From NCBI GenBank assembly GCA_051746205.1, contig JBNJEU010000003.1, forward strand, positions 1 to 64,000: DNA of 64,000 nucleotides. Reading direction: 5' to 3'. Source of the DNA: Thiohalospira sp051746205. GTDB taxonomy: Bacteria > Pseudomonadota > Gammaproteobacteria > Thiohalospirales > Thiohalospiraceae. Within the stretch, counting starts at the first letter, position 1, and the number at the start of each line of letters is the position of its first letter. Below the pieces are notes generated by a model. It was not told where the DNA came from. It ran no database searches and was given only the letters and a program-made list of their open reading frames with translations. Both the position numbers and the translations under genes were made by a program. Shown piece after piece: positions 24,723-34,184 of the stretch.

Positions 24723-25649
24723 ATGGGAAACGGTCATCGCTCCGTCCTCTACGAGTCCGCCCTGGAAGCCCTGGCGGTGCGTGCGGAGGGCCTCTACGTG
24801 GACGCCACCTACGGGCGCGGGGGGCACGCCGAGGGGATCCGGGAGCGGCTCGGGCCCGAAGGACGGCTGTGGTTGCTGGACCGCGACCCCGAGGCGGTGG
24901 CCGATGCCGGCAAACGTTTCGGCGATGACCCGAGGGTGGTCATCCGGCGCGCGGCATTCACCGAGATCGGCCGGGAACTGGCTGAGGCGGAACTGACCGG
25001 GCGGGTCAGTGGATTGCTGCTGGATCTGGGGGTCTCGTCGCCGCAGCTGGACGAGGGCGAGCGCGGCTTCAGCTTCCAGCAGGACGGCCCGCTGGACATG
25101 CGCATGGACCCGGACCGGGGTGAGTCGGCGGCGGAATGGCTGGCGCGGGTACCGGAAGAGGAGATCACCGCGATCCTGCGCCGGTACGGCGAGGAGCGCT
25201 TCGCTCGCCGCATTGCCCGGGCCATCGTGACGGCGCGCAGCGAGGCGCCCATCAGCCGCACCGGCCAGCTGGCGCGGCTGGTCGCGGAAGCGGTGCCGCG
25301 CCGCGAGCCGGGCAAGGATCCGGCGACGCGCACGTTCCAGGCGCTGCGCATCGCCATCAACGATGAACTGGGTGAACTGGAACGCGTTCTGCCCCAGGCG
25401 GTGGAGGCCCTGGAACCCGGGGGACGGCTGGCGGTGATCAGCTTCCACTCGCTGGAGGATCGCCTGGTCAAGCGCTTCATGCGCGATGAGGCTCGGGGGG
25501 CGATCCCGCCGGGTCTGGCGATCCCGGAAGACCGGATCGAGCGCCGGCTGCGCGTCATCGGCAAGGCGCAGCGGGCCGATGAAGCGGAGCTGGCGGAGAA
25601 TCCCCGGGCCCGGAGCGCGGTGCTGCGGGTAGCGGAGAAACAGGGATGA
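24723..25649 (+). CDS. rsmH: 16S rRNA (cytosine1402-N4)-methyltransferase RsmH
   Basis: SAM-dependent enzyme (MraW) methylating N4 of C1402 in 16S rRNA, the same nucleotide whose ribose is methylated by RsmI encoded 1.3 kb upstream. The 308-residue protein has HRSVLYESALEAL at the N-terminus, the SAM motif YVDATYGRGGHAEGI, LLDRDPEAV, LLDLGVSSPQLDEGERGFSF and a C-terminal RLAVISFHSLEDRLVKRFM. The frame opens at 24498, but ATG 24723 fits the family. The stop overlaps ftsL. Confidence 0.97.
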   Translation: MGNGHRSVLYESALEALAVRAEGLYVDATYGRGGHAEGIRERLGPEGRLWLLDRDPEAVADAGKRFGDDPRVVIRRAAFTEIGRELAEAELTGRVSGLLLDLGVSSPQLDEGERGFSFQQDGPLDMRMDPDRGESAAEWLARVPEEEITAILRRYGEERFARRIARAIVTARSEAPISRTGQLARLVAEAVPRREPGKDPATRTFQALRIAINDELGELERVLPQAVEALEPGGRLAVISFHSLEDRLVKRFMRDEARGAIPPGLAIPEDRIERRLRVIGKAQRADEAELAENPRARSAVLRVAEKQG

Positions 25650-25927
25650 GGGTACGCACCTCCGTTGAATGGACCATGGCGGCGGTGCTGCTGATCCTGC
25701 TGGTGGTTTCGGCCCTGGGCGTCATCCACGCCACGCACCAGAGCCGATCGTTGTTCAGCCAGCTGGAGGCGCTGGAGAGTCGGCGCGATGCCTACAACGC
25801 TCAATGGAGCCAGCTGCAGCTGGAACAGAGTACCTGGGCGACCCACGCACGCATCGAGGGGATCGCCGAGAATCAACTGGACATGGTGCAGCCCTCCATG
25901 GAACGCATCGTCATCATGAGGCAGTAG
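25646..25927 (+). CDS. ftsL: Cell division protein FtsL
   Basis: Bitopic divisome protein that joins FtsB and FtsQ and helps activate FtsWI. The 93-residue product has a short basic cytoplasmic N-terminus, one transmembrane helix (about 10-28) and a periplasmic leucine-zipper-like coiled coil (QSRSLFSQLEALESRRDAYN). It is assigned by size, topology and position between rsmH and ftsI, since primary sequence is poorly conserved in the family. ATG overlaps the rsmH stop. Confidence 0.92.
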   Translation: MRVRTSVEWTMAAVLLILLVVSALGVIHATHQSRSLFSQLEALESRRDAYNAQWSQLQLEQSTWATHARIEGIAENQLDMVQPSMERIVIMRQ

Positions 25928-25931
25928 CAAA

Positions 25932-27668
25932 GTGGCCGAGACGAGTCGCCATACGGAATCCGCCGCCCGGCTCTACACCGTGGTCGGCCTCATGCTGGTC
26001 GGGCTGCTGGTTCTTGCCTGGCGAGCGGTGGATTTGCAGGTCCTGGACAGCGGCTTTCTGCAGCGCGAGGGGGCAGCGCGTCATCTGCGCGTGGTGGAGA
26101 TCCCCGCTCATCGGGGCAACATCGTCGATCGCAACGGCGAACCGCTGGCGGTGAGTACACCGGTGGACACCATCTGGGCCCAGCCGGGGAAGATGATGGA
26201 GGCGCGAGAGCGCTGGCCGGAACTGGCTGAGGTCCTCGGCATGGAGCCGGCAGAGATGGCGTCTTACCTGGAGGCGCGCAAGGAGCGCCAGTTCGTCTAC
26301 CTGCGTCGTCAGGTTTCGCCGGATGTGGCCGACGCGGTGGCCGCACTGGAGATCCAGGGCGTCAACAGCCAGCGCGAATACCGCCGTTACTATCCGGCCG
26401 GGGAGGTCGCTGCCCAGCTGGTCGGCCTGACCGACATCGACGATCGGGGGATCGGTGGTCTGGAACTGGCGTATGGCGAGTGGCTTCAGGGGCAGCCGGG
26501 TTCCAAACGGGTCATCAAGGATCGGCTGGGACACGTGGTGGAGGACGTGGAGCGTCTGGAGGCCCCGCGTCCAGGCCGTGAGGTGCGGTTGACCCTGGAT
26601 CGTCGCCTGCAATATCTCGCCTACAGGGAACTCAAGACCGCCGTGAGTCGCCACGACGCCGTCGGTGGCAGCGCGGTGATCCTCGATGCGCGCACCTCCG
26701 AGGTGCTGGCGATGGTCAATCAGCCCTCGTTCAATCCGAACAGGCGCAACGCCGTGATGTCGGGTCAACAGCGCAACCGCGCCGTGACCGACGTGCTGGA
26801 ACCCGGTTCCGCCATCAAGCCCTTCACTGTGGCCGCCGCGCTGGAAAGCGGGGTGGTGACGCCGGAAACCCGGCTCGAAACCGGGTCCGGGACCTTCCGG
26901 GTCGGCGGCAGCACGGTTCGGGATGTGCGCGGCTACGGGACGATCGATGTGGCTCGCGTGCTTCAGGTCTCCAGCAACATCGGTGCCAGCAAGATGGCAC
27001 TGAAGACGCCTCCCGCGGAACTCTGGCGGGGCCTTGCCGAGGTCGGATTCGGCCGCAGCACGGGGAGTGGATTCCCCGGCGAGGTCAGCGGCTATCTGAG
27101 CAACTATTTCCAGTGGGGTGAGCTGGAACGCGCGACTCTGGGCTTCGGCTACGGCGTTTCGACAACCCCGCTGCAACTGGCCCAGGCCTACACCGCCTTT
27201 GCCGGCGATGGACGGTTGCGTCCGGTGAGCTTCGTGGTCGACGACATTGCCCGCGAACGCAGTACCGACGCCGTGTTCAGTGAATCGGTGCGGCGTCAGG
27301 TCAGGGGGATGATGGAACAGGTGGTGGATCCGCGCGGCACCGGGATGCGGGCCGCCATCCCCGGCTATCGGGTCGCCGGCAAGACCGGCACGGTGCGCAA
27401 GCCGATTGCCGGTGGTTACGCGGAGGATCGCTATACCGCGATCTTCGCCGGCATGGTACCGGCCGGCGACCCGCGTCTGATCATGGTGGTGACCGTCGAC
27501 GAGCCGCGCGGCGACCAGTATTACGGGGGCCAGGTGGCCGCCCCGGTCTTTGCCCGGGTCATGGGAGGCGCCGTGCGTCTGCTCAACATCCCGCCCGATG
27601 CCGAGAGCCCGGAGCTGAGGCCGCGCAATGAAAGTGAGCGGGTCGCATGGGTGGAGGAGACGCCATGA
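25932..27668 (+). CDS. ftsI: Septal peptidoglycan transpeptidase FtsI (PBP3)
   Basis: Class B penicillin-binding protein that cross-links septal peptidoglycan, working with FtsW. The 578-residue protein has an N-terminal membrane helix (about 14-33), the pedestal domain with RGNIVDRNGEPLA, and the transpeptidase domain. Active-site motifs are Ser293-Ala-Ile-Lys296 (EPGSAIKPFT), SSN (VSSNIGASKM, about residue 346) and KTG (VAGKTGTVRK, about 484). The start is GTG 25932, four bases after ftsL. The stop overlaps murE as ATGA. Confidence 0.97.
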   Translation: MAETSRHTESAARLYTVVGLMLVGLLVLAWRAVDLQVLDSGFLQREGAARHLRVVEIPAHRGNIVDRNGEPLAVSTPVDTIWAQPGKMMEARERWPELAEVLGMEPAEMASYLEARKERQFVYLRRQVSPDVADAVAALEIQGVNSQREYRRYYPAGEVAAQLVGLTDIDDRGIGGLELAYGEWLQGQPGSKRVIKDRLGHVVEDVERLEAPRPGREVRLTLDRRLQYLAYRELKTAVSRHDAVGGSAVILDARTSEVLAMVNQPSFNPNRRNAVMSGQQRNRAVTDVLEPGSAIKPFTVAAALESGVVTPETRLETGSGTFRVGGSTVRDVRGYGTIDVARVLQVSSNIGASKMALKTPPAELWRGLAEVGFGRSTGSGFPGEVSGYLSNYFQWGELERATLGFGYGVSTTPLQLAQAYTAFAGDGRLRPVSFVVDDIARERSTDAVFSESVRRQVRGMMEQVVDPRGTGMRAAIPGYRVAGKTGTVRKPIAGGYAEDRYTAIFAGMVPAGDPRLIMVVTVDEPRGDQYYGGQVAAPVFARVMGGAVRLLNIPPDAESPELRPRNESERVAWVEETP

Positions 27669-29170
27669 ATGCGGTGGCGCTTACCGACCCCGCGGAACGG
27701 AACCGTCTAGCGGTACTGCTGGACGGCTTCGCCGAGACCGCCGACAGGCCAGTAACGGACGTCTGTGCCGACAGCCGCGCGGCCGTTCCGGGAGGGCTGT
27801 TCCTCGCTCTGGCGCGTGAACCGCGCACGCGCGACGCGCATGTGGCCGAGGCCGTAGCCCGTGGCGCCACGGTCGTGGTCCACGACTCGGCGCTGCCGGC
27901 GCCGGAACCGTGTCCCGGCGGCGAGGTGCTGCTGGTGCCCGTGGCCGAACTGGGCCGCCGCGCCGGGATCATCGCCGGACGTTTCTGGGGGGAGCCGAGT
28001 CGAGCACTGGAGATCGTCGGGATCACCGGAACCAATGGCAAGTCGACCTGCGCCTGGTTGCTGGCGCAGGCCCTGGAGGGGCCGGCGGCCCTGGTGGGGA
28101 CGCTGGGTTACGGTCCCTGGGATCGGTTGGAGCCGGCCAGCCACACCACGCCCGATGCCGTCGCCCTCCAGCGCCTGCTGGCGCAGTACCGTGACATCGG
28201 AATGCGTTCTGTTGCCATGGAGGTGTCATCGCACGGGCTGGTGCAGGAACGCCTGGTCGGTACCCGGGTCGACGTGGCGGTGTTCACCAACATCAGTCGC
28301 GACCATCTCGACTACCACGGTGACATGGCCGCCTACACCGCAGCCAAGGCGCGGCTGTTCGCTCAGCCGGGGCTGCGGGCGGCCGTGATCAACGCCGACG
28401 ATCCGGCGGCGGAGCAGATGGAAGCGGCTGTCCCCCCGGATTGCCGGGTGCTGCGCTACGGCCTGGAACAGCCCGCCGTGATCCGGCTTCATCATCGTCA
28501 GCCTCACGCCGGTGGGCAGTGGCTCGATGTGGTGACTCCGTGGGGACGCTTGAATGTGGACCTCCCCCTGTTCGGTGCTCACAACGCGGCCAATGCACTG
28601 GCGGTGGTGGGCGCGCTCGGGGCCGAGGAGATGGCGCTCGAGACCATGAGGCACCGCCTGGAGGGGTTGCTGCCGCCGCCGGGTCGGATGGAGCGGGTGA
28701 CGGTCGACGGGGTCGCCGGTCCCGGGGTGGTGGTGGACTATGCCCATACGCCGGCGGCCCTGGAGGCAACTCTGGCTGGTTTGCGGGAACACGCCGGTAC
28801 GGCGCGGATCGTCTGTGTCTTCGGCTGTGGTGGCGATCGCGATACCGGCAAGCGCGGCCCCATGGGCGCGGTGGCCGAGAACGGCGCGGACCGCGTGATC
28901 ATCACCGATGACAACCCGCGCCACGAGACATCGGCGTCCATCATCGAAGCCATCCGTGCCGGGATGAGGGCACCGGAAACGGCCCGGGTCGTTCCCGACC
29001 GGGCCGAGGCCATTCTCACGGCCATTGCCGACGCGGCACAGGAGGACTGGGTCCTCATCGCCGGCAAGGGTCACGAGACCGAGCAGCAGGTTGACGACGA
29101 AGTCCAGCCCTTCGACGACCGGGAAGTGGCCCGGGACGCCCTGGAGCGCCGGCGGGGAGGGTTGTCGTGA
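27665..29170 (+). CDS. murE: UDP-MurNAc-tripeptide synthetase MurE
   Basis: ATP-dependent ligase adding the third residue to UDP-MurNAc-L-Ala-D-Glu. The 501-residue protein has the P-loop ITGTNGKST, VAMEVSSHGL, the NISRDHLDYHG motif and the substrate-selecting loop DDNPRHE, where D-N-P-R indicates meso-diaminopimelate as in Gram-negative MurE. The C-terminal GKGHETEQ is also typical. ATG 27665 lies after GGAGGAGACGCC and overlaps the ftsI stop; a GTG at 27647 is a weaker alternative. Confidence 0.97.
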   Translation: MNAVALTDPAERNRLAVLLDGFAETADRPVTDVCADSRAAVPGGLFLALAREPRTRDAHVAEAVARGATVVVHDSALPAPEPCPGGEVLLVPVAELGRRAGIIAGRFWGEPSRALEIVGITGTNGKSTCAWLLAQALEGPAALVGTLGYGPWDRLEPASHTTPDAVALQRLLAQYRDIGMRSVAMEVSSHGLVQERLVGTRVDVAVFTNISRDHLDYHGDMAAYTAAKARLFAQPGLRAAVINADDPAAEQMEAAVPPDCRVLRYGLEQPAVIRLHHRQPHAGGQWLDVVTPWGRLNVDLPLFGAHNAANALAVVGALGAEEMALETMRHRLEGLLPPPGRMERVTVDGVAGPGVVVDYAHTPAALEATLAGLREHAGTARIVCVFGCGGDRDTGKRGPMGAVAENGADRVIITDDNPRHETSASIIEAIRAGMRAPETARVVPDRAEAILTAIADAAQEDWVLIAGKGHETEQQVDDEVQPFDDREVARDALERRRGGLS

Positions 29171-30534
29171 ACATCGCGAAACCCCGGATGAGTGACTGGA
29201 GCAATGCCATTGGCGCTCGACTCCACGGCGGCGACGCCCTCTTCGATGGTGTGTTCAGCGACAGTCGAGAGCCGCTGGATGGCGGGATCTTCGTCGCCCT
29301 GCGGGGGCCGCGCTTCGACGGCCACGCGCATGTCGCCAGCGCGGTCGAAGCGGGCGCCGTCGGTGCCATGGTGGAGGTTGAACAGCCGGTTTCGATTCCG
29401 CAGTGGGTGGTTCCGGACACCCGGCGCGCCCTCGGCGATCTCGGTCGCGCCTGGCGCCATGCCTGGAATGGCCGACTCGGGGCGCTGACCGGCAGCAATG
29501 GCAAGACCACGGTCAAGGAGATGGTCGCTGCCATCCTGGAGCCGCGCGGCCCGCTGGTGGCTACCCGTGGCAACCTGAACAACGACCTCGGGGTTCCGCT
29601 CACCCTGTTGCAACTGCGTCCGGAGCATCAATTGGCGGTGGTGGAGATGGGGGCGAACCATCCGGGGGAGATCGCCGTGCTGGCGGCGATGGCCGAGCCG
29701 GAAGTGGGACTGGTGACCAATGCCGGCCCGGCCCATCTGGAGGGGTTCGGTGACATCCCCGGGGTTGCGCGGGCGAAGGGTGAGCTGTTCGCGGGGCTGG
29801 CGGCGGGCGGCACGGCGGTGATCAACAACGACGATGTCTACCGCGACCAGTGGCGCGCCACCGCCGAGGGCCGGGCAGTGCTGACCTTCGGGCGCGAGGC
29901 GGGCGCCGATGTGCGGGTCCATCCGCTCGACGGCGAAGCCGGACCCGATGGGCAGCTGCTGATGGTGGAGACACCGTGGGGCCGGGGCGAGACCCGGTTG
30001 CCGCTGCCGGGTCCGCACAACGTGATGAATGCCGCCGCCGCAGCCGCCATGGCGCTGGCCATGGGTGCGACGGTGGACGAGGTGTGCGGCGGACTGGCCC
30101 GCGCGCCCGGAGTTGCGGGGCGGCTGCACAACGAGGTGGGGTGTCACGGTGGGCGGGTCATCGATGACAGCTATAATGCCAACCCCGGCTCGCTGGCTGC
30201 CGCCATTGCCGTGCTGGCCGAGGCACCGGGCCGGCGGATCCTGGTGCTCGGCGACATGGGCGAACTGGGAGAGGCAGCGGGGGAGTGGCACCGCCGCGCC
30301 GGCAGCATGGCCGATGCCGCCGGTATCGATGCCCTCTTCACCATCGGCCCCCTGGCGGCGGAGGCCATCGAGACCTTCGGGCCGCAAGGACGAGCGTTCA
30401 CTTCGGTGGAAGAGCTGGTCGACGCGCTGGTCGCGACGATGGACAACACGACAACGGTTCTGCTCAAGGGCTCCCGCGCCGCCGGTCTCGATCGGGTGGT
30501 TGCGAAGCTGACCAGCGCCGGGGAGGCACACTGA
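29167..30534 (+). CDS. murF: UDP-MurNAc-tripeptide-D-Ala-D-Ala ligase MurF
   Basis: Adds the D-Ala-D-Ala dipeptide to complete the UDP-MurNAc-pentapeptide. The 455-residue protein has the N-terminal substrate domain with VFSDSREPLDGGIFVALRG, the ATP site LTGSNGKTTVKEM, TRGNLNNDLGVPLTLL, VVEMGANHPGEI and the C-terminal IDDSYNANPGSLAAAI, all MurF landmarks. Translation starts at GTG 29167, overlapping the murE stop. It precedes mraY by one base. Confidence 0.97.
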   Translation: MNIAKPRMSDWSNAIGARLHGGDALFDGVFSDSREPLDGGIFVALRGPRFDGHAHVASAVEAGAVGAMVEVEQPVSIPQWVVPDTRRALGDLGRAWRHAWNGRLGALTGSNGKTTVKEMVAAILEPRGPLVATRGNLNNDLGVPLTLLQLRPEHQLAVVEMGANHPGEIAVLAAMAEPEVGLVTNAGPAHLEGFGDIPGVARAKGELFAGLAAGGTAVINNDDVYRDQWRATAEGRAVLTFGREAGADVRVHPLDGEAGPDGQLLMVETPWGRGETRLPLPGPHNVMNAAAAAAMALAMGATVDEVCGGLARAPGVAGRLHNEVGCHGGRVIDDSYNANPGSLAAAIAVLAEAPGRRILVLGDMGELGEAAGEWHRRAGSMADAAGIDALFTIGPLAAEAIETFGPQGRAFTSVEELVDALVATMDNTTTVLLKGSRAAGLDRVVAKLTSAGEAH

Positions 30535-30535
30535 C

Positions 30536-31618
30536 ATGCTCTACCATCTCAGTCTCTGGCTGACCGAGTTCCACAGCGGTTTCAACGTTTTCCAGTATCT
30601 GACCCTGCGCGCCATCCTCGGTGTCCTCACCGCGCTGGCCGTCTCCTTCGCGGTCGGTCCGGGGATGATCCGCTGGCTGACCACCTACAAGGTGGGCCAG
30701 ACGGTCCGCGACGACGGTCCGGAGAGCCATCTGGACAAGGCGGGTACACCGACCATGGGCGGGGCGCTGATCCTGGTCTCCATCGGCGTGGCGACCCTGC
30801 TCTGGTCGGACCTGACCAACCACTATGTCTGGGTGGTCCTGCTGGTGACCTTCGCCTTCGGTCTCATCGGCCTGGTGGACGATTTCAAGAAGCTGGTCCT
30901 CAAGGATCCCCGTGGGCTGCGCGCGGTCTACAAGTACTTCTGGCAGTCGGTGGCGGGGCTGGCGGCGGCCGTCTGGCTCTTCACCCACGCCCCCGGCACG
31001 GCGGAGACCCAGCTGCTGATCCCGTTCTTCAAGGACCTGCTCATCGACATCGGTCCGGCCTTTATCGTTCTCGCCTATCTGGTGATCGTGGGGTCCTCCA
31101 ACGCGGTAAACCTCACCGACGGTCTCGATGGCCTGGCCATCCTCCCGGCGGTAATGGTCGGCGGGGCGCTGGGGATCTTTGCCTACGTGGGGGGGCACAG
31201 CGTGTTCGCCGAGTATCTGGGGATCCCGCATGTCCCGGGGATCGGCGAGGTGGTGGTCTTCTGCGCCGCACTGGTGGGTTCGGGGCTCGGCTTCCTCTGG
31301 TTCAACACCTATCCGGCCCAGGTCTTCATGGGGGATGTCGGCGCGCTGGCCCTGGGCGCGGCACTGGGGATCGTGGCGGTGGTGACGCGCCAGGAGATCA
31401 TCCTCTTCATCATGGGCGGGCTCTTTGTCGTGGAAACCGTTTCGGTGATGATCCAGGTGGTGTCCTACAAACTCACAGGGCGGCGGATCTTCCGGATGGC
31501 GCCGCTGCATCATCATTTCGAACTCAAGGGCTGGCCCGAGCCCCGGGTCATCGTGCGCTTCTGGCTGGTCACGGTGATCCTGGTACTTGTCGGGCTGGCA
31601 TCGCTGAAGTTGAGGTAA
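30536..31618 (+). CDS. mraY: Phospho-MurNAc-pentapeptide translocase MraY
   Basis: Polytopic membrane enzyme (360 residues, ten helices) that loads phospho-MurNAc-pentapeptide onto undecaprenyl phosphate to give lipid I. Catalytic and binding motifs are DDGPESHLDKAGTPTMGG, GLVDDFKKLV, NAVNLTDGLDGLAILP, VFMGDVGALALGA and the histidine loop MAPLHHHFELKGWPE. The start at 30536 lies just after the murF stop with GGGGAGG upstream. Length and topology are standard. Confidence 0.98.
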   Translation: MLYHLSLWLTEFHSGFNVFQYLTLRAILGVLTALAVSFAVGPGMIRWLTTYKVGQTVRDDGPESHLDKAGTPTMGGALILVSIGVATLLWSDLTNHYVWVVLLVTFAFGLIGLVDDFKKLVLKDPRGLRAVYKYFWQSVAGLAAAVWLFTHAPGTAETQLLIPFFKDLLIDIGPAFIVLAYLVIVGSSNAVNLTDGLDGLAILPAVMVGGALGIFAYVGGHSVFAEYLGIPHVPGIGEVVVFCAALVGSGLGFLWFNTYPAQVFMGDVGALALGAALGIVAVVTRQEIILFIMGGLFVVETVSVMIQVVSYKLTGRRIFRMAPLHHHFELKGWPEPRVIVRFWLVTVILVLVGLASLKLR

Positions 31619-31623
31619 CCGGG

Positions 31624-32982
31624 ATGGAGGCCGTGTCCATGTCCAGCAAGCCGCAGCGAACCGCCGTCATCGGTCTCGGGGACACCGGGCTGGCGACGCT
31701 GCGTCACCTCGCTGCCGCGGGGGATGAACTGCTGGCGCTGGACACCCGTGCAGTACCGCCGCATCTCGCGGATGCCCGGGCCGTGGCACCGGATGCCACG
31801 TTCCTCCTCGGCGAACTGGACCCGCAACTGCTGAGCGGGATGGACCGTGTGGTGGTCAGCCCCGGGGTGTCTCTCTCGACACCGGCCATTGTCGCCGCCG
31901 GCGAGGCCGGTGTGGAGATCGTCGGCGACATCGAACTCTTTGCCCGCCAGGCCGATGCACCGGTGGTGGCGGTGACCGGCTCCAACGGCAAGTCCACGGT
32001 CACGGCAATGCTGGCGGCGATGTTTGCCGGCGCCGGTCGAGACGCCGCTGTGGGCGGCAACTACGGTACCCCGGCTCTGGAACTGCTGGAGCGGGACAGC
32101 CGGCCCGATGTCTACCTGCTGGAGCTCTCCAGTTTCCAGCTGGAGTCGACCCGCAGCTTGAAACCGCGGGTGGCGGCGATCCTGAACATCAGCGCCGACC
32201 ACCTGGACCGCTATGCCGACCTGGACGCCTATGCGGCAGCCAAAGCACGGATTGCCACCGGCGCCCGCAGCCTGGTGATCAATGGTGATGATCCGCGCAC
32301 CGTGGCGATCGCCCGCGGATTCGGGGAGGTGGTCTCCTTTACCGGCAAGGTTCCGGGGCCGGAGGAGTGGGGCCTGGTCCGGGACGAGGCCGGACGGGTC
32401 TGGTTGCAGCGCGGCGCGAGAGCGGTCATGGCGGCCGATGAGCTGCCGCTGGTGGGACGCCACAACCAGCTCAATGCGCTGGCGGCGCTGGCCATGGGCG
32501 CAATCGTGGGTCTGCCGGAAGCGGCGATGGTCGCCGCGCTGACCGGGTTCACCGGCTTGCGCCATCGCTGCGAGCTCGTCGCCCGCCGCAACGGGATCGA
32601 CTGGGTCAATGATTCCAAGGGGACCAATGTGGGGGCCACGCTCGCGGCAGTCGCCGGCATCGAGGGAGCGGTGGTACTGATCGTCGGTGGTGAGGGCAAG
32701 GAACAGGATTTCGGGCCCCTGCGGGATCTGGCTCCGAGCGGCGCCCTGCGGGCGGTGGTCACCATCGGTCGGGACGGTCCCGCGATTGCCGCGCCCATGA
32801 AAGCGCATGTACCCGTGGTGGAGGCCGGCGAGATGTCGGCGGCGGTCAGCGCCGCGCGGGAATACGCCCGACCGGGGGACACCGTGCTGCTCTCGCCGGC
32901 GTGCGCCAGTTTCGACCAGTTCGGCAATTATCAGGAGCGCGGGGAGTGCTTCAGGACCGTCGTGGAGGAGATGCCGACATGA
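31624..32982 (+). CDS. murD: UDP-MurNAc-alanine-D-glutamate ligase MurD
   Basis: Adds D-glutamate to UDP-MurNAc-L-Ala. The 452-residue product begins with a Rossmann-like UDP-binding domain (TAVIGLGDTGLATLRHL, VVVSPGVSLSTP), followed by the ATP P-loop VTGSNGKSTVTAM, LELSSFQLEST, NISADHLDRY, and GLRHRCELVARRNGIDWVND. The C-terminal SPACASFDQFGNYQERGECF is diagnostic. ATG 31624 is five bases after mraY; an ATG at 31639 is an alternative. The stop overlaps ftsW. Confidence 0.97.
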   Translation: MEAVSMSSKPQRTAVIGLGDTGLATLRHLAAAGDELLALDTRAVPPHLADARAVAPDATFLLGELDPQLLSGMDRVVVSPGVSLSTPAIVAAGEAGVEIVGDIELFARQADAPVVAVTGSNGKSTVTAMLAAMFAGAGRDAAVGGNYGTPALELLERDSRPDVYLLELSSFQLESTRSLKPRVAAILNISADHLDRYADLDAYAAAKARIATGARSLVINGDDPRTVAIARGFGEVVSFTGKVPGPEEWGLVRDEAGRVWLQRGARAVMAADELPLVGRHNQLNALAALAMGAIVGLPEAAMVAALTGFTGLRHRCELVARRNGIDWVNDSKGTNVGATLAAVAGIEGAVVLIVGGEGKEQDFGPLRDLAPSGALRAVVTIGRDGPAIAAPMKAHVPVVEAGEMSAAVSAAREYARPGDTVLLSPACASFDQFGNYQERGECFRTVVEEMPT

Positions 32983-34184
32983 GCGTCGATCCGCGCATCG
33001 TTCACAAGGGCTATCGCCCCACGGGTGGTGAACAGGCGCGCCGCGGGGCACGGGCCGACGAGGTGGCGCGCTTCGACCCCGTGCTGCTGGGTAGCGTGGT
33101 GGCACTTCTGGTGATCGGTCTGGTGATGGTGGGCTCCGCCTCCATCAATATGGCCGATCGCGATACCGGGTTCCCGTTCCACTACCTGGTGCGTCAGGGG
33201 CTGTTCATCGGGCTCGGGATCAGCGTGGCGTGGCTGGCGCTGAGCACGCCACTGGAGCACTGGCAGCGCATGGCCGCGCCGTTGCTCATTGGCGGCTATG
33301 TACTTCTGGTGCTGGTATTGCCGCTCGGGCGCGAGGTCAATGGTGCGACCCGCTGGCTGCCGCTGGGACCGTTCAATCTGCAGGTCGCCGAGGTCTTCAA
33401 GGTCGGTCTCTTTCTGTTCATGGCGGACTTCCTGTCCCGGCGTCGGCACGAGGTTCAGACGACGGTACACGGCTTCCTGAAGCCGCTGCTGCTGCTCGCG
33501 GTAGCGGGTCTGCTGTTGTTGATGCAACCCGATTTCGGTACCACCGTGGTTCTGGCCGCCACTGTCTTCGGCGTACTCTTTCTGGCCGGCGTGCGGCTGT
33601 GGTTGTTCGCCGCCCTCAGTCTCGGGGTAGCGGCCATCGCGGCGCTGCTGGTGGTGGTGGCCCCGTACCGCATGCAGCGGTTGACCGCCTTCCTGAACCC
33701 GTGGGCCGATCCCTATGACAGCGGTTTCCAGCTCACCCAGGCGCTGATCGCCTTCGGTCGTGGAGAGTGGGTCGGTGTGGGTCTCGGCTCCTCGATCCAG
33801 AAGCTGTTCTATCTGCCGGAAGCGCACACCGATTTTGTCTTTGCCGTGATTGGCGAGGAACTGGGCCTGCTCGGGAGCGTGGTGGTCGTCGGCCTGTTTG
33901 CGCTGGTGGTGGCGCGTGGGCTGCTCATCGCCCGCACGGCGCATGTGGCCGAACGCTTCTTTGCCGCCTACCTGGCCTATGCCGTGACTCTCGGGTTCGC
34001 CCTGCAGAGCTTCGTGAATCTGGGCGTCAACATGGGAGTGCTGCCGACCAAGGGGCTGACGCTGCCCCTGATCAGCTACGGTGGCAGCTCCATGATCATT
34101 ACCTGTCTGCTGCTGGCCCTGCTGCTGCGAGTGGACCACGAGAACCGGTTCTCGCAGCGTCACTGGCTGGGGAGGAAACCATGA
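32979..34184 (+). CDS. ftsW: Septal peptidoglycan glycosyltransferase FtsW
   Basis: SEDS-family polymerase of lipid II at the septum, partner of FtsI. The 401-residue protein has a ~35-residue basic cytoplasmic N-terminus and ten membrane helices. Diagnostic stretches are FNLQVAEVFKVGLFLFMADF, MQPDFGTTVVL, the catalytic-loop region YDSGFQLTQALIAFGRGEWV, LPEAHTDFVFAVIGEELG, and NLGVNMGVLPTKGLTLPLIS followed by YGGSSM. ATG 32979 overlaps the murD stop as ATGA. Confidence 0.97.
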   Translation: MSVDPRIVHKGYRPTGGEQARRGARADEVARFDPVLLGSVVALLVIGLVMVGSASINMADRDTGFPFHYLVRQGLFIGLGISVAWLALSTPLEHWQRMAAPLLIGGYVLLVLVLPLGREVNGATRWLPLGPFNLQVAEVFKVGLFLFMADFLSRRRHEVQTTVHGFLKPLLLLAVAGLLLLMQPDFGTTVVLAATVFGVLFLAGVRLWLFAALSLGVAAIAALLVVVAPYRMQRLTAFLNPWADPYDSGFQLTQALIAFGRGEWVGVGLGSSIQKLFYLPEAHTDFVFAVIGEELGLLGSVVVVGLFALVVARGLLIARTAHVAERFFAAYLAYAVTLGFALQSFVNLGVNMGVLPTKGLTLPLISYGGSSMIITCLLLALLLRVDHENRFSQRHWLGRKP